64,000 nt of DNA from an uncultured Microbulbifer sp. (GCF_947504145.1 NZ_CANNGQ010000004.1:248001-312000); one strand, 5' to 3'; positions 9,918 through 18,357 are shown, numbered from the stretch's first letter. Notes: generated by a model from the sequence alone, not told the origin. Numbers and translations: made by a program.

Positions 9918-10043
9918 TTGGCGACAAAATTTCTTCCAGCGTTTGCGGCAATCCGTCCCGCTTCACTGCACAACCGGCTGCGCAACCGTTAGAAACTCAG
10001 GTGCCACGCGCACCTCTGGCATCCACTCTGAGCAAGCGAGTCC

Positions 10044-11600
10044 ATGAGCGATAAAAAAGCCCCGCCGTCCTCTACTCCGGAAAACAGTGGCGACAAGAAA
10101 GCCACGGACAAAGATCTGCCCAAGGATGTGCCAGTAGTGACTCGCAAAGCCGAGACCAAGAGCAATTTTGCCAAGGCGGCAAAAGGCACCTCCCAGACCA
10201 GAGGAAAAACCGACGGCAAATCCACTGCGGGAGCCGGCAATAAACCGCCGCGCGCGCGCACCGCAAAAAAAGGCCGCGGGTGGACCTGGTTCTGGCTTTT
10301 GTTACTGGCACTGATCGCCGCCGCCGTGGCCGCCTGGTATCTGGTGCCCGGCGTCCGTCAGGAAGTAGGCCAACACTTGCAGGCGTTACCGGTCGTCGGC
10401 AAACACTTTGCCAGTGATTCCCGCAGCGCCACTAGCCCCACACCGTCTCAGCAAAACACCGCAACCAGCACCAATACGGCAAGCGATTCAGACAGCGCAC
10501 CGTCCAGCAGCGCTACAGTGGATGCCGACACCGGCTCTGCAGCCACCACACAGCAGCAACCGCCACAACCCGAGCAGCCGATGCTGCAGCCTGAAGAGTC
10601 GCGCCCGACCCCGCCACCCTCCGCCACATCACCCTCCTCGCCGGAGTTACCAGCGAATACGTCACCGGTACCGCCACAGGACCAGAGCGCGCAACTGATC
10701 GGCGAATTGCGCCAGCAGCTTACCCAGCAGAACCAGCAGCTGTCCGCGCAGAGCCAGACCATCCAGCAGTTGCAGCAGCAGCTGGCCGGCCTGCAGCGCA
10801 ATGTCACCGCCCAGGGTGCGCGCCTCAGTCAACTGGGGAACGCCAGTCGGGAAGACTGGCAACTGGCGGAGGCAGACTACCTGCTGCGCCTGGCCAACCA
10901 GCGCCTCATGCTCGAACAGGACAGCCGCGCCGCGCTGGGCCTGCTAAACGAAGTGGATACCATCGTGCGCCAGGTGGACCTGCCCGACCTGTACGGTGTG
11001 CGCCAGCAACTGGCGCGGGATATTACTGCGCTCAAACTGGTGGAGAATGTCGATCGCGAGGGACTTTACCTGCGCCTGCGCGCGCTGGAAGAGCAGATGG
11101 TCAAACTGAATATCCAACCCCAGTTCGACCTCGCCAAACGGGATGCCGCAGCAGCTCAGACCCAAGCCGACAATAAAGCAGTGGGCGAGGACCATGTCCG
11201 CTCCAGCTGGGACAACTTCCTCAACTTCCTCAAAGGCTCCGTACGTATTCGCGATGGCGAAGTGGACCCGGTACTGCTGTCTCCGCAGAGCGAAACGCGA
11301 TTCCGCCAGAGCCTGCGCCTAAACATGGAACAGGCTGAGCTGGCGGTACTGCGCGCCGACGACACAGTGTTCAAGGACGCACTCAACCACGCGCGACAAT
11401 TGCTGCTCGATTACGGGGTGGACAACCCCCAGCGCGCAGTGATCCTGCGCGAGCTGGAAGAGCTCAGTCAGGAAACCATCAAAACCGACCTGCCGAACCT
11501 GAGTGCCTCACAGACTGCCCTGCGCAACTACATCAACAGAATGCACAAAGTATCCTCGGGGCAATCCGCCGACAGCGGTAACGGAGGCAGCTACCAGTGA
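10044..11600 (+). CDS. hemX: HemX-like membrane protein (uroporphyrinogen-III C-methyltransferase-like)
   Basis: Inner-membrane protein of 518 residues. A charged lysine-rich cytoplasmic N-terminus (about 1-78) is followed by one membrane helix (about 80-101), a low-complexity S/T/P/Q linker to about residue 220, a glutamine-rich coiled coil (LRQQLTQQNQQLSAQSQTIQ) and the conserved HemX domain (WQLAEADYLLRLANQRLMLE onward). Annotated methyltransferase activity of HemX is not supported by any SAM-binding motif here, and its function is unknown. It overlaps hemY by 4 bp. Confidence 0.9.
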   Translation: MSDKKAPPSSTPENSGDKKATDKDLPKDVPVVTRKAETKSNFAKAAKGTSQTRGKTDGKSTAGAGNKPPRARTAKKGRGWTWFWLLLLALIAAAVAAWYLVPGVRQEVGQHLQALPVVGKHFASDSRSATSPTPSQQNTATSTNTASDSDSAPSSSATVDADTGSAATTQQQPPQPEQPMLQPEESRPTPPPSATSPSSPELPANTSPVPPQDQSAQLIGELRQQLTQQNQQLSAQSQTIQQLQQQLAGLQRNVTAQGARLSQLGNASREDWQLAEADYLLRLANQRLMLEQDSRAALGLLNEVDTIVRQVDLPDLYGVRQQLARDITALKLVENVDREGLYLRLRALEEQMVKLNIQPQFDLAKRDAAAAQTQADNKAVGEDHVRSSWDNFLNFLKGSVRIRDGEVDPVLLSPQSETRFRQSLRLNMEQAELAVLRADDTVFKDALNHARQLLLDYGVDNPQRAVILRELEELSQETIKTDLPNLSASQTALRNYINRMHKVSSGQSADSGNGGSYQ

Positions 11601-12850
11601 AACGCTTCCTTTTTTTCGCGCTGGTACTACTGCTCGGTGGCGCACTTCTCGCAGAAGCCATGCGCTCCTATCCCGGCTATGTGCTACTGACTATCGGTGG
11701 CGACGCCGGCAAACGTATCGAGATGAATCTGTGGGTCGCGGTAGGCGGGCTGGTACTGGGCGTTCTCGCCCTGTTCCTCGCCATCTGGCTGCTGCGCAGC
11801 CTCGCTCGCGCCATTGAGGGCAGCGTCAGCCGTATCCGCTTTGGTCGCAGTCGTATGGCGCGTCGTCGTCTCACCAACGGCCTGGTGGAATACATGGAAG
11901 GCAACTGGGCACGTGCCCGCCGCCTTCTGCTGAAAAGCGCCGCACGCTCCGACGCACCCATCATCAATTACCTGGCCGCCGCGCGCAGCGCATTTGAGCT
12001 GGGCTACCGCGACGAAGCCAACGAACTACTCGCCAAAGCCGAAGCCACCGGCGACGACACCCAGCTCGCCGTCGCCATCAGCCAGGCCCGCATGCAATTA
12101 CTCGACAAGCACTACGAGCAGTGCATTGCCAGTCTGCAACGCGCCATGCAGGAAGAACCCAACCATCCGGCGCTACTGCAGTTATTGCGCCAGGCCTATT
12201 ACCACATCGGCGAGTGGAACGGCCTCAGGGAATTGCTGCCACGGCTGGAAAAACACGGCACCATGCCCGAATCCCAGCTTCAGCAACTGGAGCTCGAGGT
12301 CTACCAGAACCTGCTGCGCGAAGCCGCAAATCGCAAAGATAAAGAAAAACTCCGTGAGATCTGGCAAAGCCTCAACGGCCGCTGGCAGCGCAATATCGAA
12401 CTGCGCAATCTCTATGGGGAAATGCTGCATAAGATAGGTGACGACGTAGAAGCAGAAAAGCATCTGCGCTGGATTCTGAACCGGGAATGGCGTGGGGATA
12501 CCGTACGCCTCTACGGCCACCTCACCGAGGCCGACGCCAACCAGCAACTGTCGGTAGCCGACGGCTGGCAAAAGGAGTACGGAGAGAACGCCGACCTCCT
12601 CACCTGCCTCGGCCGCCTGTGCCTGCGCAACGAAATCTGGGGCAAGGCGCGGCAGTATTTTGAGAAAAGCCTGCTGCTGCGTTCTGACCCGGTTACCTCT
12701 GCAGAGCTTGCCCGCTTACTGTTTGCCCTGGGAGAGAAAGAACAGGCCGCACGCCTCTACGAACAGGGCCTGCTGCAGGCCGTATCCAATCTGCCGAAGC
12801 TACCCCTGCCCGATCAGAGCACCGGCATGCTCAGCACCAAAGCGTCCTGA
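11597..12850 (+). CDS. hemY: HemY family TPR membrane protein
   Basis: Membrane-anchored protein of 417 residues with two N-terminal helices (about 3-20 and 40-62), then a HemY_N region (RIRFGRSRMARRRLTNGLVE) and helical TPR-like repeats to the end (for example EEPNHPALLQLLRQAYYHIG). It is not the protoporphyrinogen oxidase also called HemY in Gram-positive bacteria. Its role in late haem synthesis is inferred from its constant position at the end of hemCDX. The start overlaps the hemX stop. Confidence 0.92.
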   Translation: MKRFLFFALVLLLGGALLAEAMRSYPGYVLLTIGGDAGKRIEMNLWVAVGGLVLGVLALFLAIWLLRSLARAIEGSVSRIRFGRSRMARRRLTNGLVEYMEGNWARARRLLLKSAARSDAPIINYLAAARSAFELGYRDEANELLAKAEATGDDTQLAVAISQARMQLLDKHYEQCIASLQRAMQEEPNHPALLQLLRQAYYHIGEWNGLRELLPRLEKHGTMPESQLQQLELEVYQNLLREAANRKDKEKLREIWQSLNGRWQRNIELRNLYGEMLHKIGDDVEAEKHLRWILNREWRGDTVRLYGHLTEADANQQLSVADGWQKEYGENADLLTCLGRLCLRNEIWGKARQYFEKSLLLRSDPVTSAELARLLFALGEKEQAARLYEQGLLQAVSNLPKLPLPDQSTGMLSTKAS

Positions 12851-12893
12851 ACCCACACCCAGGAGATCAGAAAAATACTCTCCGCCCGGGCTC

Positions 12894-12963
12894 CCGGCTG
12901 GCAAGCACTAGCAGGAACCTGAAAGGCAAGGCCCAAGGCTTGCCGGCCAAATCAACCAGCCGG
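12894..12963. terminator. Dyad-rich region between convergent hemY and the small membrane gene
   Basis: CCGGCTGG at 12894-12901 and CCAGCCGG at 12956-12963 form an inverted repeat, and a second one (GGCAAG / CTTGCC) lies inside it. No T-run is obvious. It probably ends transcription from both sides. Confidence 0.35.
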
Positions 12964-12988
12964 CACACCGGGCCTAGCGGCTACAACT

Positions 12989-13165
12989 TCAGCCGGCCCG
13001 ACCACCTGGGCCGAGGAAAAACCACGCAACAACACCGATGATCGGAAAGACCAAAACAATCAACACCCACACCAGCTTTTTAAGACCGCTCGCCGAACTC
13101 TGCACGATCTTGATGATGGCGTAGATATCTACAATAAGAATCAGTAAGCCAAGCAAACCTTCCAT
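12989..13165 (-). CDS. Small PLDc_N-type membrane protein, 58 residues
   Basis: Short gene found by reading the minus strand: MEGLLGLLILIVDIYAIIKI, then KKLVWVLIVLVFPIIGVVAW, ending FFLGPGGRAG. It has two membrane helices separated by a short basic loop, and the PxxG(x)xxWFFLG pattern of the phospholipase D nuclease N-terminal (PLDc_N) family, which also occurs as free-standing small proteins. An AAGGAG ribosome-binding site lies 6-7 bases before the ATG. Function unknown. It lies between hemY and the cassette region, with no attC site next to it. Confidence 0.75.
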   Translation of the reverse strand: MEGLLGLLILIVDIYAIIKIVQSSASGLKKLVWVLIVLVFPIIGVVAWFFLGPGGRAG

Positions 13166-13222
13166 AAATCACTCCTTTTGAGCGCCCTATAAGACAAGCA
13201 GTGAGTATAGGTGGAGCGCTAT

Positions 13223-13624
13223 TCACTCCACCCGTTGCCAGACCTCATATTCAACCCGAACATCATCCTCCCAGCGGGAATTGCGCCAAACGCCCTCATC
13301 AATTTCCGCCACAAATGTAAAACGCGCCCCGGGCTTCTCACCGAATGAGTTAAACGTTAATTCCTCAACGTATTGCCCCCCAGAAAAAGTGTAGGTACCC
13401 GATCCAGATGCCCAAAAAGCATCCGCCTTCATCGAAGTAAAACTGAAGTAAGAGCCGGAAATAATCTTCAATGACTTGAGGCCGAGCGATTCATAGGCAA
13501 TCATCTCACCATGCTCATTACGGTATTCCCCAGCCACCAGCTCCCACACACCTTCAACATCGGACGCCATGGCATCCATCGACAAAATAGCGCTAAACAA
13601 TAAAAACACAAAAAATTTTTTCAT
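13223..13624 (-). CDS. Secreted hypothetical protein, lipocalin-like beta protein
   Basis: 133 residues with a clear signal peptide (MKKFFVFLLFSAILSMDAMA, cut near residue 20). The mature part opens with VEGVWELVAGEYRNEHGE and is dominated by predicted beta strands (GSGTYTFSGGQYVEELTF), recalling small lipocalin-like or DUF4488-type proteins; I cannot assign a family with certainty. It is AT-richer than the hem genes and lies at the distal end of the cassette island, but no attC follows it. Confidence 0.6.
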   Translation of the reverse strand: MKKFFVFLLFSAILSMDAMASDVEGVWELVAGEYRNEHGEMIAYESLGLKSLKIISGSYFSFTSMKADAFWASGSGTYTFSGGQYVEELTFNSFGEKPGARFTFVAEIDEGVWRNSRWEDDVRVEYEVWQRVE

Positions 13625-13785
13625 TTACATAACCCGACATCAAATACAGACATAGCTTCCACCGCCCGATAGAGCGAGGCACCGACAATACAAATCGCTT
13701 CTGGTTGACTTTTTCGTTCCTGACTGACTCTTCCATTTTGGAAGTGGAAGGATCTACTCGCGCATGCCGAATGCACCATAAAAAA

Positions 13786-14067
13786 TCAATTCGTTTCAAA
13801 GATTTGGTAATAACGCTCCGCTCCGCTGGAAACCTGCCCCCATTTAGAGCCCCTCACTCTATCCTGATGCTCGTTAAAGGTTTCCCGGCTCGAAAATTCT
13901 TCATACACATTAAACCGATTATTATTCACCGCATCTTGCTCTACAATGAATCTCAGACAGCCGCTCTCTTTTCTTGTGAGATTGATATGAATAGGTAACT
14001 CATTTAGAACTGCTTCAAGATCAAGCTCGGAAACCAGTAAATACCCCTCTAAAATTACTTTGCTCAA
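13786..14067 (-). CDS. Antibiotic biosynthesis monooxygenase (ABM)-fold protein
   Basis: Small ferredoxin-like protein. I prefer a TTG start at 14065-14067 (SKVILEGYLLVSELDLEAVL), 93 residues, because it has an AAAAGGAA site 8 bases upstream and matches the beginning of the ABM domain; the frame continues to an ATG at 14109. The stretch ESGCLRFIVEQDAVNNNRF, then YEEFSSRETFNEHQDR, is the ABM signature. Members include quinol and haem-degrading monooxygenases and many uncharacterised proteins, so the substrate is unknown. It sits at the distal end of the integron-like island. Confidence 0.7.
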   Translation of the reverse strand: MSKVILEGYLLVSELDLEAVLNELPIHINLTRKESGCLRFIVEQDAVNNNRFNVYEEFSSRETFNEHQDRVRGSKWGQVSSGAERYYQIFETN

Positions 14068-14158
14068 TATTCGATTCCTTTTCGGTAAATCGCTCACCCG
14101 GCAGGCCATCTCGCGAAAAGCGATAGAATACGGCCAACTTCAAGAACACTGTTATAAG

Positions 14159-14701
14159 TCAGAACCTGATTCCCGCATTGAGATTAAATAACAGGACACG
14201 GGCTACCGTTTCACCAGGACTACCGACAAATTGAAATTTCACTTCAGGTCCCAGTGTAATATTATTTCTGAAAATCAATCCGCCTTTAAAAGATGCCTCA
14301 GCCATAGACCGAATTTTATTTTTTTCAATGCCGAATTCAGCTGCCCCAACTCCAGCTGTGCAACCTAAATATGCATTTAGGTCATCATCTATAGTGTACT
14401 CTTGGACAAAGCTAACCCCAGCCGATATTGATTTATAATCATGGACACTCTCAATTTGAGAACTCCCGTCCGGATCAAGCAAGGTAATATCAACGTAATA
14501 TGGCTTGGAGAAAGGCACCCAGCGCAGGCCTTTCGCAGCGTTAGAATCGAGGCTTAACTTCGAATATCGGTTGCCGTTGACTTCGTACTCATCCGCATCA
14601 GCTTTAACCGTAGCCGATGGAGCGTATGAGATGATCAATTCATTCGCAGAACAAGTAACTGCGGCGAATAATATTAGAGGTAAAAGATGAATTGCTTTCA
14701 C
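14159..14701 (-). CDS. Secreted outer-membrane-like hypothetical protein
   Basis: 180 residues if started at the GTG at 14699-14701, which gives a signal peptide (KAIHLLPLILFAAVTCSA). The frame stays open upstream to 14785, but that part lies inside an attC site and encodes a non-family-like leader, so I reject the longer start. The product is rich in short beta strands and ends in GIRF with a terminal phenylalanine, as outer-membrane barrel proteins do. Family unknown. It is the cassette gene immediately beyond attC-H; no clear attC follows it, only a weak TTATAAC. Confidence 0.6.
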   Translation of the reverse strand: MKAIHLLPLILFAAVTCSANELIISYAPSATVKADADEYEVNGNRYSKLSLDSNAAKGLRWVPFSKPYYVDITLLDPDGSSQIESVHDYKSISAGVSFVQEYTIDDDLNAYLGCTAGVGAAEFGIEKNKIRSMAEASFKGGLIFRNNITLGPEVKFQFVGSPGETVARVLLFNLNAGIRF

Positions 14702-14713
14702 TATTTTACCCGT

Positions 14714-14831
14714 ATAACGCCCAGCGCAGGCGCAGCCAGCGCGGAGCGCATTTTGTGTTAATGTTTGAACGCCAGCGGGTAACATAAAAGGTGCGTAGCG
14801 TTGGCTGTCGCTCTGCCGCTGATTGTTAGCA
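14714..14831 (-). repeat. attC-H, family I
   Basis: About 118 bp. In the minus direction it begins GCTAACAATCAGCGG and ends GCTGGGCGTTATAC. The arms CAGCGGCAGAGCGACAGCC and GGCTGCGCCTGCGCTG pair imperfectly. It shares its sequence with attC-D and attC-E. It follows the lipoprotein cassette gene (stop at 14843). Confidence 0.8.
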
Positions 14832-14842
14832 CCTTTGACGAG

Positions 14843-15550
14843 CTAAGGGGCCAAATAATTTGTGATAGTAATACTTTGAATATCAACCAAATCTGAAGAA
14901 CCATCATAGTCACGGAGATTATCATTCAGCTCCCCAAGTTGATCAGTAAACTCATTCAGCTGTGGGTAGTAATCGCTTGATAAAACAGTTTCTTTATCGC
15001 GCCCAGAAAAAAGAACCGCCTCTACATTTGTTAAGACGTTGCCGCGCACCAAATTATCATATGTACTCTTAGTGAAACTTCCATGATAAAGCATAGTCAA
15101 CTGTAAATACCCGTCCACATTGGTGAACTCATACGAAAGATCGCGTCCTTCAATAGTGCAACACCAACCTACAGCATCCCCATAGCTATACGTAAAGGAG
15201 TACTCTGTTTGGCCGCAAATTTCAGAGTCGTTTACACTCCGACAGCCCGTACTATAAACGAGCGCAAAGTCCTGCCCCATAACATCACCACTTCCATCTG
15301 TAGCCACCACAACTTTTATTCGGATATTGTGGGCGTCTTCTCGTGACACGTTATTTGCAAATCGCACAACGACCTCAAATGAAGGGGGGTCACTTGAAAG
15401 TATTTCGGAGGAGGTAAAGCTTTCTACTTCAGGGAGCTTATCTACTGGATCAGGACCGTTATTGTCGTTACTGCTGTTGCCGCCGCCACATGCGAACAGT
15501 AGACCCGCAATAGAAGCGAGAGTGATCAAATGTAGAATTTTACTAATCAT
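14843..15550 (-). CDS. Hypothetical lipoprotein in gene cassette
   Basis: 235 residues with a lipoprotein signal (SIAGLLFACGGG; acylated cysteine about residue 21) followed by a glycine, serine and asparagine-rich linker. The rest shows no family I recognise; it contains several cysteines (CRSVNDSEICGQTE and GWCCTIEG) that could form disulfides, consistent with export. The attC-H site lies just past its stop codon. The product is probably anchored in the outer membrane or periplasm. Confidence 0.65.
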   Translation of the reverse strand: MISKILHLITLASIAGLLFACGGGNSSNDNNGPDPVDKLPEVESFTSSEILSSDPPSFEVVVRFANNVSREDAHNIRIKVVVATDGSGDVMGQDFALVYSTGCRSVNDSEICGQTEYSFTYSYGDAVGWCCTIEGRDLSYEFTNVDGYLQLTMLYHGSFTKSTYDNLVRGNVLTNVEAVLFSGRDKETVLSSDYYPQLNEFTDQLGELNDNLRDYDGSSDLVDIQSITITNYLAP

Positions 15551-15597
15551 ATATTACATCTACGTTTTGGCTAATATATTTGGGGCAAAACTAAGTG

Positions 15598-15711
15598 CTA
15601 ACGCCGCGATCAGCCGCGGCTAACCTTGCGCACTAATGGTAGCGAAGCGACTGCACGTAAAGTGCGTAAAGTGCGTAAAGTTAGGCGTCGGCCTGCAGCG
15701 CATTGTTAACC
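15598..15711 (-). repeat. attC-G, family II
   Basis: About 114 bp. Minus direction: starts TTAACAATGCGCTGCAGGCC and ends CGCGGCGTTAGCAC; the arms are imperfectly complementary. The TAA of the upstream gene (15706-15708) is part of the left core. It contains a short tandem duplication (AAGTGCGT twice). Same family as attC-C. Confidence 0.8.
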
Positions 15712-16278
15712 ATTGCCCAGGCACTGTCGAAGAACAAAAAATGTTTCTTCGTCAATTGGCCGTTCCGAACGGTATACTCGATCTACCAGCTTCACAAAGT
15801 ATACTCTTTGCAAATGTGGCCATTTTTCCAGAATTTTTGATGTGGCCGTAACGCTAGAAACCCCTTTCTTTTTGAGCGTATTTAAATTGTAAAGTGCAGA
15901 ATCGTAATAACTGCATGTATAAATTTTTTCCGAGTATTCAAGGCCAACTTTATCAAGGCAATTTGAAAGCATTATGGATTTAGCATGAACATGATTATTA
16001 ATCGTTTCCGACTCTAAAGTATTTACGAGCTCATCCCTAAGATCATTGCGAAATTCAATATCAGCTTTATGCTGCCGCAACTTTTCCAACTCTCCAGTTC
16101 TTTCGAACACGGTTGAGAATATGTACTCTTGGTATTTTGAATTTATATAACATTGCCACGCTCTATCACTGGGATCCCGTTCAAGCGCTGCACTATAGAA
16201 ACCCTCGAGCCTATCGTATGAATGCGCGTTTACCACTGTAAAAATAGTAGATAGAAATGCAATTATTTTCAGTTTCAT
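15706..16278 (-). CDS. Secreted hypothetical protein in gene cassette
   Basis: 190 residues with a signal peptide (MKLKIIAFLSTIFTVVNAHS). The mature protein is mainly helical and charged, with four cysteines (WQCYINS, LSNCLDK, YTCSYY and RQCLG near the end) compatible with two disulfides. No family recognised. Its TAA stop forms part of the attC-G left core, the usual compact cassette layout. Confidence 0.6.
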   Translation of the reverse strand: MKLKIIAFLSTIFTVVNAHSYDRLEGFYSAALERDPSDRAWQCYINSKYQEYIFSTVFERTGELEKLRQHKADIEFRNDLRDELVNTLESETINNHVHAKSIMLSNCLDKVGLEYSEKIYTCSYYDSALYNLNTLKKKGVSSVTATSKILEKWPHLQRVYFVKLVDRVYRSERPIDEETFFVLRQCLGNG

Positions 16279-16291
16279 TACTTACCTATGG

Positions 16292-16323
16292 TTAACGCCT
16301 TCCCCTGCAGCACCTTGTTACGT
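16292..16323 (-). repeat. attC-F, truncated site
   Basis: Only about 32 bp: in the minus direction CGTAACAAGGTGC followed closely by GGAAGGCGTTAACC. Both outer core elements are present but the paired arms and loop of a normal attC (over 100 bp here) are gone. I read it as an internally deleted attC between the DUF3592-like gene and the next cassette. Confidence 0.6.
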
Positions 16324-16345
16324 TTGGGGTTCCTATTTTGATCGA

Positions 16346-16816
16346 TTAACGGGCCAATACCGAAGTTAAAAACCATCCGTAGCCAAATACCGCAATGCTA
16401 TAAATGATGAACAGTACCGGTATCACCACGGCGGACAGCCTACTAAAACGCTCCATCTCGATGTATGCATCTTTAGGGGATCCCGGAATCACGCGTACTT
16501 TCAGCTTTTCGCCTTCTTTATACCGACTCAGTAGATCATGCTCGATATTATTATCTTTAAACAGCTGAGGCGAACGAAGTAATGGTGTGTCAGAGCGGTA
16601 CTTCGCTCCACTGTATTCATACTCAAACTCAATCTGAGCCTCGTATACTCTCTGCCCTTCAGTATTCGTAAAATTTTTCAGCTTTGATGTGGTAATTTTT
16701 GCATCAACTAAAGGTAACGAGTTCCATCTCTTATTTACTCGTGAATAGACAAAGGTTTGAGCAAAACCCAAGCCAAAAATTACAACTAACCCAATGTACT
16801 TCAAAATTCCAAACAT
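16346..16816 (-). CDS. DUF3592-like membrane protein in gene cassette
   Basis: 156 residues: an N-terminal membrane helix (LKYIGLVVIFGLGFAQTFVY), a central extracytoplasmic beta domain with YEAQIEFEYEYSGAKYRSD and the conserved-looking YKEGEKLKVRVIPGSPKDAY, then a C-terminal helix (VVIPVLFIIYSIAVFGYGWF). This arrangement and the G-x-x-v-x-v-y-y-n-P-x-x-P-x-x-A pattern match DUF3592 proteins, of unknown function. Its attC is the truncated attC-F. Confidence 0.7.
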   Translation of the reverse strand: MFGILKYIGLVVIFGLGFAQTFVYSRVNKRWNSLPLVDAKITTSKLKNFTNTEGQRVYEAQIEFEYEYSGAKYRSDTPLLRSPQLFKDNNIEHDLLSRYKEGEKLKVRVIPGSPKDAYIEMERFSRLSAVVIPVLFIIYSIAVFGYGWFLTSVLAR

Positions 16817-16837
16817 CGTATTTTCTCACTAGGAAAC

Positions 16838-16963
16838 GTAACGCCCAGCGCAGGCGCAGCCAGCGCGGAGCGCATTTTGTGTTAATGTTTGAGCGACAGC
16901 GAGTAACATAAAAGATGCGTAGCGTTGGCTGTCGCTCTGTCGCTCTGTCGCTGATTGTTATGT
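16838..16963 (-). repeat. attC-E, family I
   Basis: About 126 bp. Minus direction: starts CATAACAATCAGCGACAGAG and ends GCTGGGCGTTACG. Nearly the same as attC-H and attC-D, with a short duplicated TCGCTCTG unit in one arm. Confidence 0.8.
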
Positions 16964-16968
16964 GGGAC

Positions 16969-17436
16969 TTACTCGTGGTACTTCCGGATTACTGCGACCT
17001 TGCCCTGATCCATTTCCAAGATTTCCATCATGGTTTGACTATACTCGACTTTTTGATTGCTTTGAGGATGGATACCCTTTGCCTGATCCTTGTACCTTAG
17101 GGCAATTGCCGAGTCATTGAATATAAAAACTTCAAGAAGTTCAGCGCTATATTCCGTATGAGAACCCAGATAGAAGATCATACCCTTGCGCATGGACTCT
17201 TTACCCCCAGGCTTGCGAGTACCATCTGTTTCCCAAGGTAAATGGGTATGACCTATATCATCGGTTAGGAGCTTAAGATAGCTTTCCAGATCTTCATTGG
17301 TAGCATCGGGAGATTGTGTGGCCACCATTTTTTCAAAATAGTTGTGCGCGAAAGCCTTCAGATCTTTTCCTGTATCAGAGGCATAGAGTTGACTAGAAAT
17401 CAATAATAGAATTACAGCCAATAATACTCTTTTCAT
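16969..17436 (-). CDS. Secreted SnoaL/NTF2-fold-like protein in gene cassette
   Basis: 155 residues with a signal peptide (KRVLLAVILLLISSQLYAS). The mature part follows the NTF2/SnoaL-like pattern: helices first (LKAFAHNYFEKMVATQS, then LESYLKLLTDDIGHTHLPWE), then strands (EVFIFNDSAIALRYKDQAKG and EILEMDQGKVAVIRKYHE). Such proteins often bind small ligands, but catalytic residues cannot be assigned. It is followed by attC-E. Confidence 0.65.
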   Translation of the reverse strand: MKRVLLAVILLLISSQLYASDTGKDLKAFAHNYFEKMVATQSPDATNEDLESYLKLLTDDIGHTHLPWETDGTRKPGGKESMRKGMIFYLGSHTEYSAELLEVFIFNDSAIALRYKDQAKGIHPQSNQKVEYSQTMMEILEMDQGKVAVIRKYHE

Positions 17437-17462
17437 TTAGAACTCCGCTTCTCGATCTTCAC

Positions 17463-17587
17463 ATAACGCCCAGCGCAGGCGCAGCCAGCGCGGAGCACTT
17501 TTTGTGTTAATGTTTGAGCGCCAGCGAGTAACACAAAAGGTGCGTAGCGTTGGCTGTCGCTCTGCCGCTTATTGTCTTATTGTTAAG
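17463..17587 (-). repeat. attC-D, family I
   Basis: About 125 bp. Minus direction: starts CTTAACAATAAGACAATAAG and ends GCTGGGCGTTATG. It shares arms with attC-E and attC-H; the left side has a short ACAATA duplication. The upstream gene's TAA (17583-17585) lies in the left core. Confidence 0.8.
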
Positions 17588-18224
17588 CACTTGGATCACT
17601 GATATTCGACCAGGCATCGTGTGGGATTATGTCGATACCTAGATCATCATAGACCTCGGTAGGGCGCCAGCTACGATGTTTTTTATTTAAAAGATCATCT
17701 TCCTCTCGCGTAATCCAAACCACCCGGTAATACTTTATAAGTATGTGATAGTAGGTTTCCTTGTCGATAGGATCATGCTGATGGAATACATCTCTAAAGA
17801 ATGAAATTGGCGTCCAATGCTCATACCTTAGATTTTTGAATACTTCTCTTGTACTTTTATCCTTCACTTCGAAGGGTAATTTCCCAGTTATATCCTCGTA
17901 GCTTTCTTTCTTCTCCAAGAGATCCAATGCTTTTTTTGAGATAAACGGAAAATCTTTCCACGGCCATTCACGAACCACTTCGTTACCGACAAATGCAAGG
18001 AAACGATCTCCATATAAGTCCTTATTGTTACAATATATTTTGTGAAGAAGCTCGAGAACTTCAGCAAGATGGAGCATTCTTTTTTGGATATTAGCAACAA
18101 CTTGCGACTCTGAAATTTCTCCTTCACTCGAAGAATCACAGGAAGGTCGCTTGCTCATTTTGAGCATCTTGGTGCCACTTTTTTCCCACTGATTTCTTAC
18201 TAAGATGGCTTTATCTTCACTCAT
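17583..18224 (-). CDS. Hypothetical cytoplasmic protein in gene cassette
   Basis: 213 residues, no signal peptide or membrane helix. It starts with a serine-rich charged region (about 1-40) followed by a helical part (VVANIQKRMLHLAEVLELLH) and an aromatic-rich C-terminal half (NLRYEHWTPISFFRDVFHQH, then YYHILIKYYRVVWITREEDD). I do not recognise a family. It is AT-rich relative to the flanking chromosome. It is the only clearly cytoplasmic cassette product apart from the GFA-type protein. Its stop codon overlaps the attC-D core. Confidence 0.6.
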   Translation of the reverse strand: MSEDKAILVRNQWEKSGTKMLKMSKRPSCDSSSEGEISESQVVANIQKRMLHLAEVLELLHKIYCNNKDLYGDRFLAFVGNEVVREWPWKDFPFISKKALDLLEKKESYEDITGKLPFEVKDKSTREVFKNLRYEHWTPISFFRDVFHQHDPIDKETYYHILIKYYRVVWITREEDDLLNKKHRSWRPTEVYDDLGIDIIPHDAWSNISDPSA

Positions 18225-18243
18225 ACTACTTACCTGAATGTGC

Positions 18244-18357
18244 TTAACGCCGCGATCAGCCGCGGCTTACTTTGTGTGCTTTTTGCACGAAAATAGGAGC
18301 GCAGCGACCGTGCGAAAAGTGCACAAAGTAAGACGTCGGCTGCATTGCATTGTTAGA
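18244..18357 (-). repeat. attC-C, family II
   Basis: About 114 bp and the clearest site. Minus direction: left core CTCTAAC overlaps the stop codon of the upstream gene; right core GTTAAGC fits GTTRRRY exactly. Between them CAGCCGACGTCTTACTTTGT pairs with ACAAAGTAAGCCGCGGCTG, and GTGCACTTTTCGCAC with GTGCAAAAAGCAC, leaving a small loop. Confidence 0.85.

Noticed and set aside
11597-12850. Protoporphyrinogen oxidase (the other protein named HemY).
   Set aside because: No FAD-binding motif; it has two membrane helices and TPR repeats.
14702-14785. Longer start for the 14159-14701 gene, adding 28 residues.
   Set aside because: The extra part lies within attC-H and hides the signal peptide; the GTG at 14701 gives a normal exported protein.
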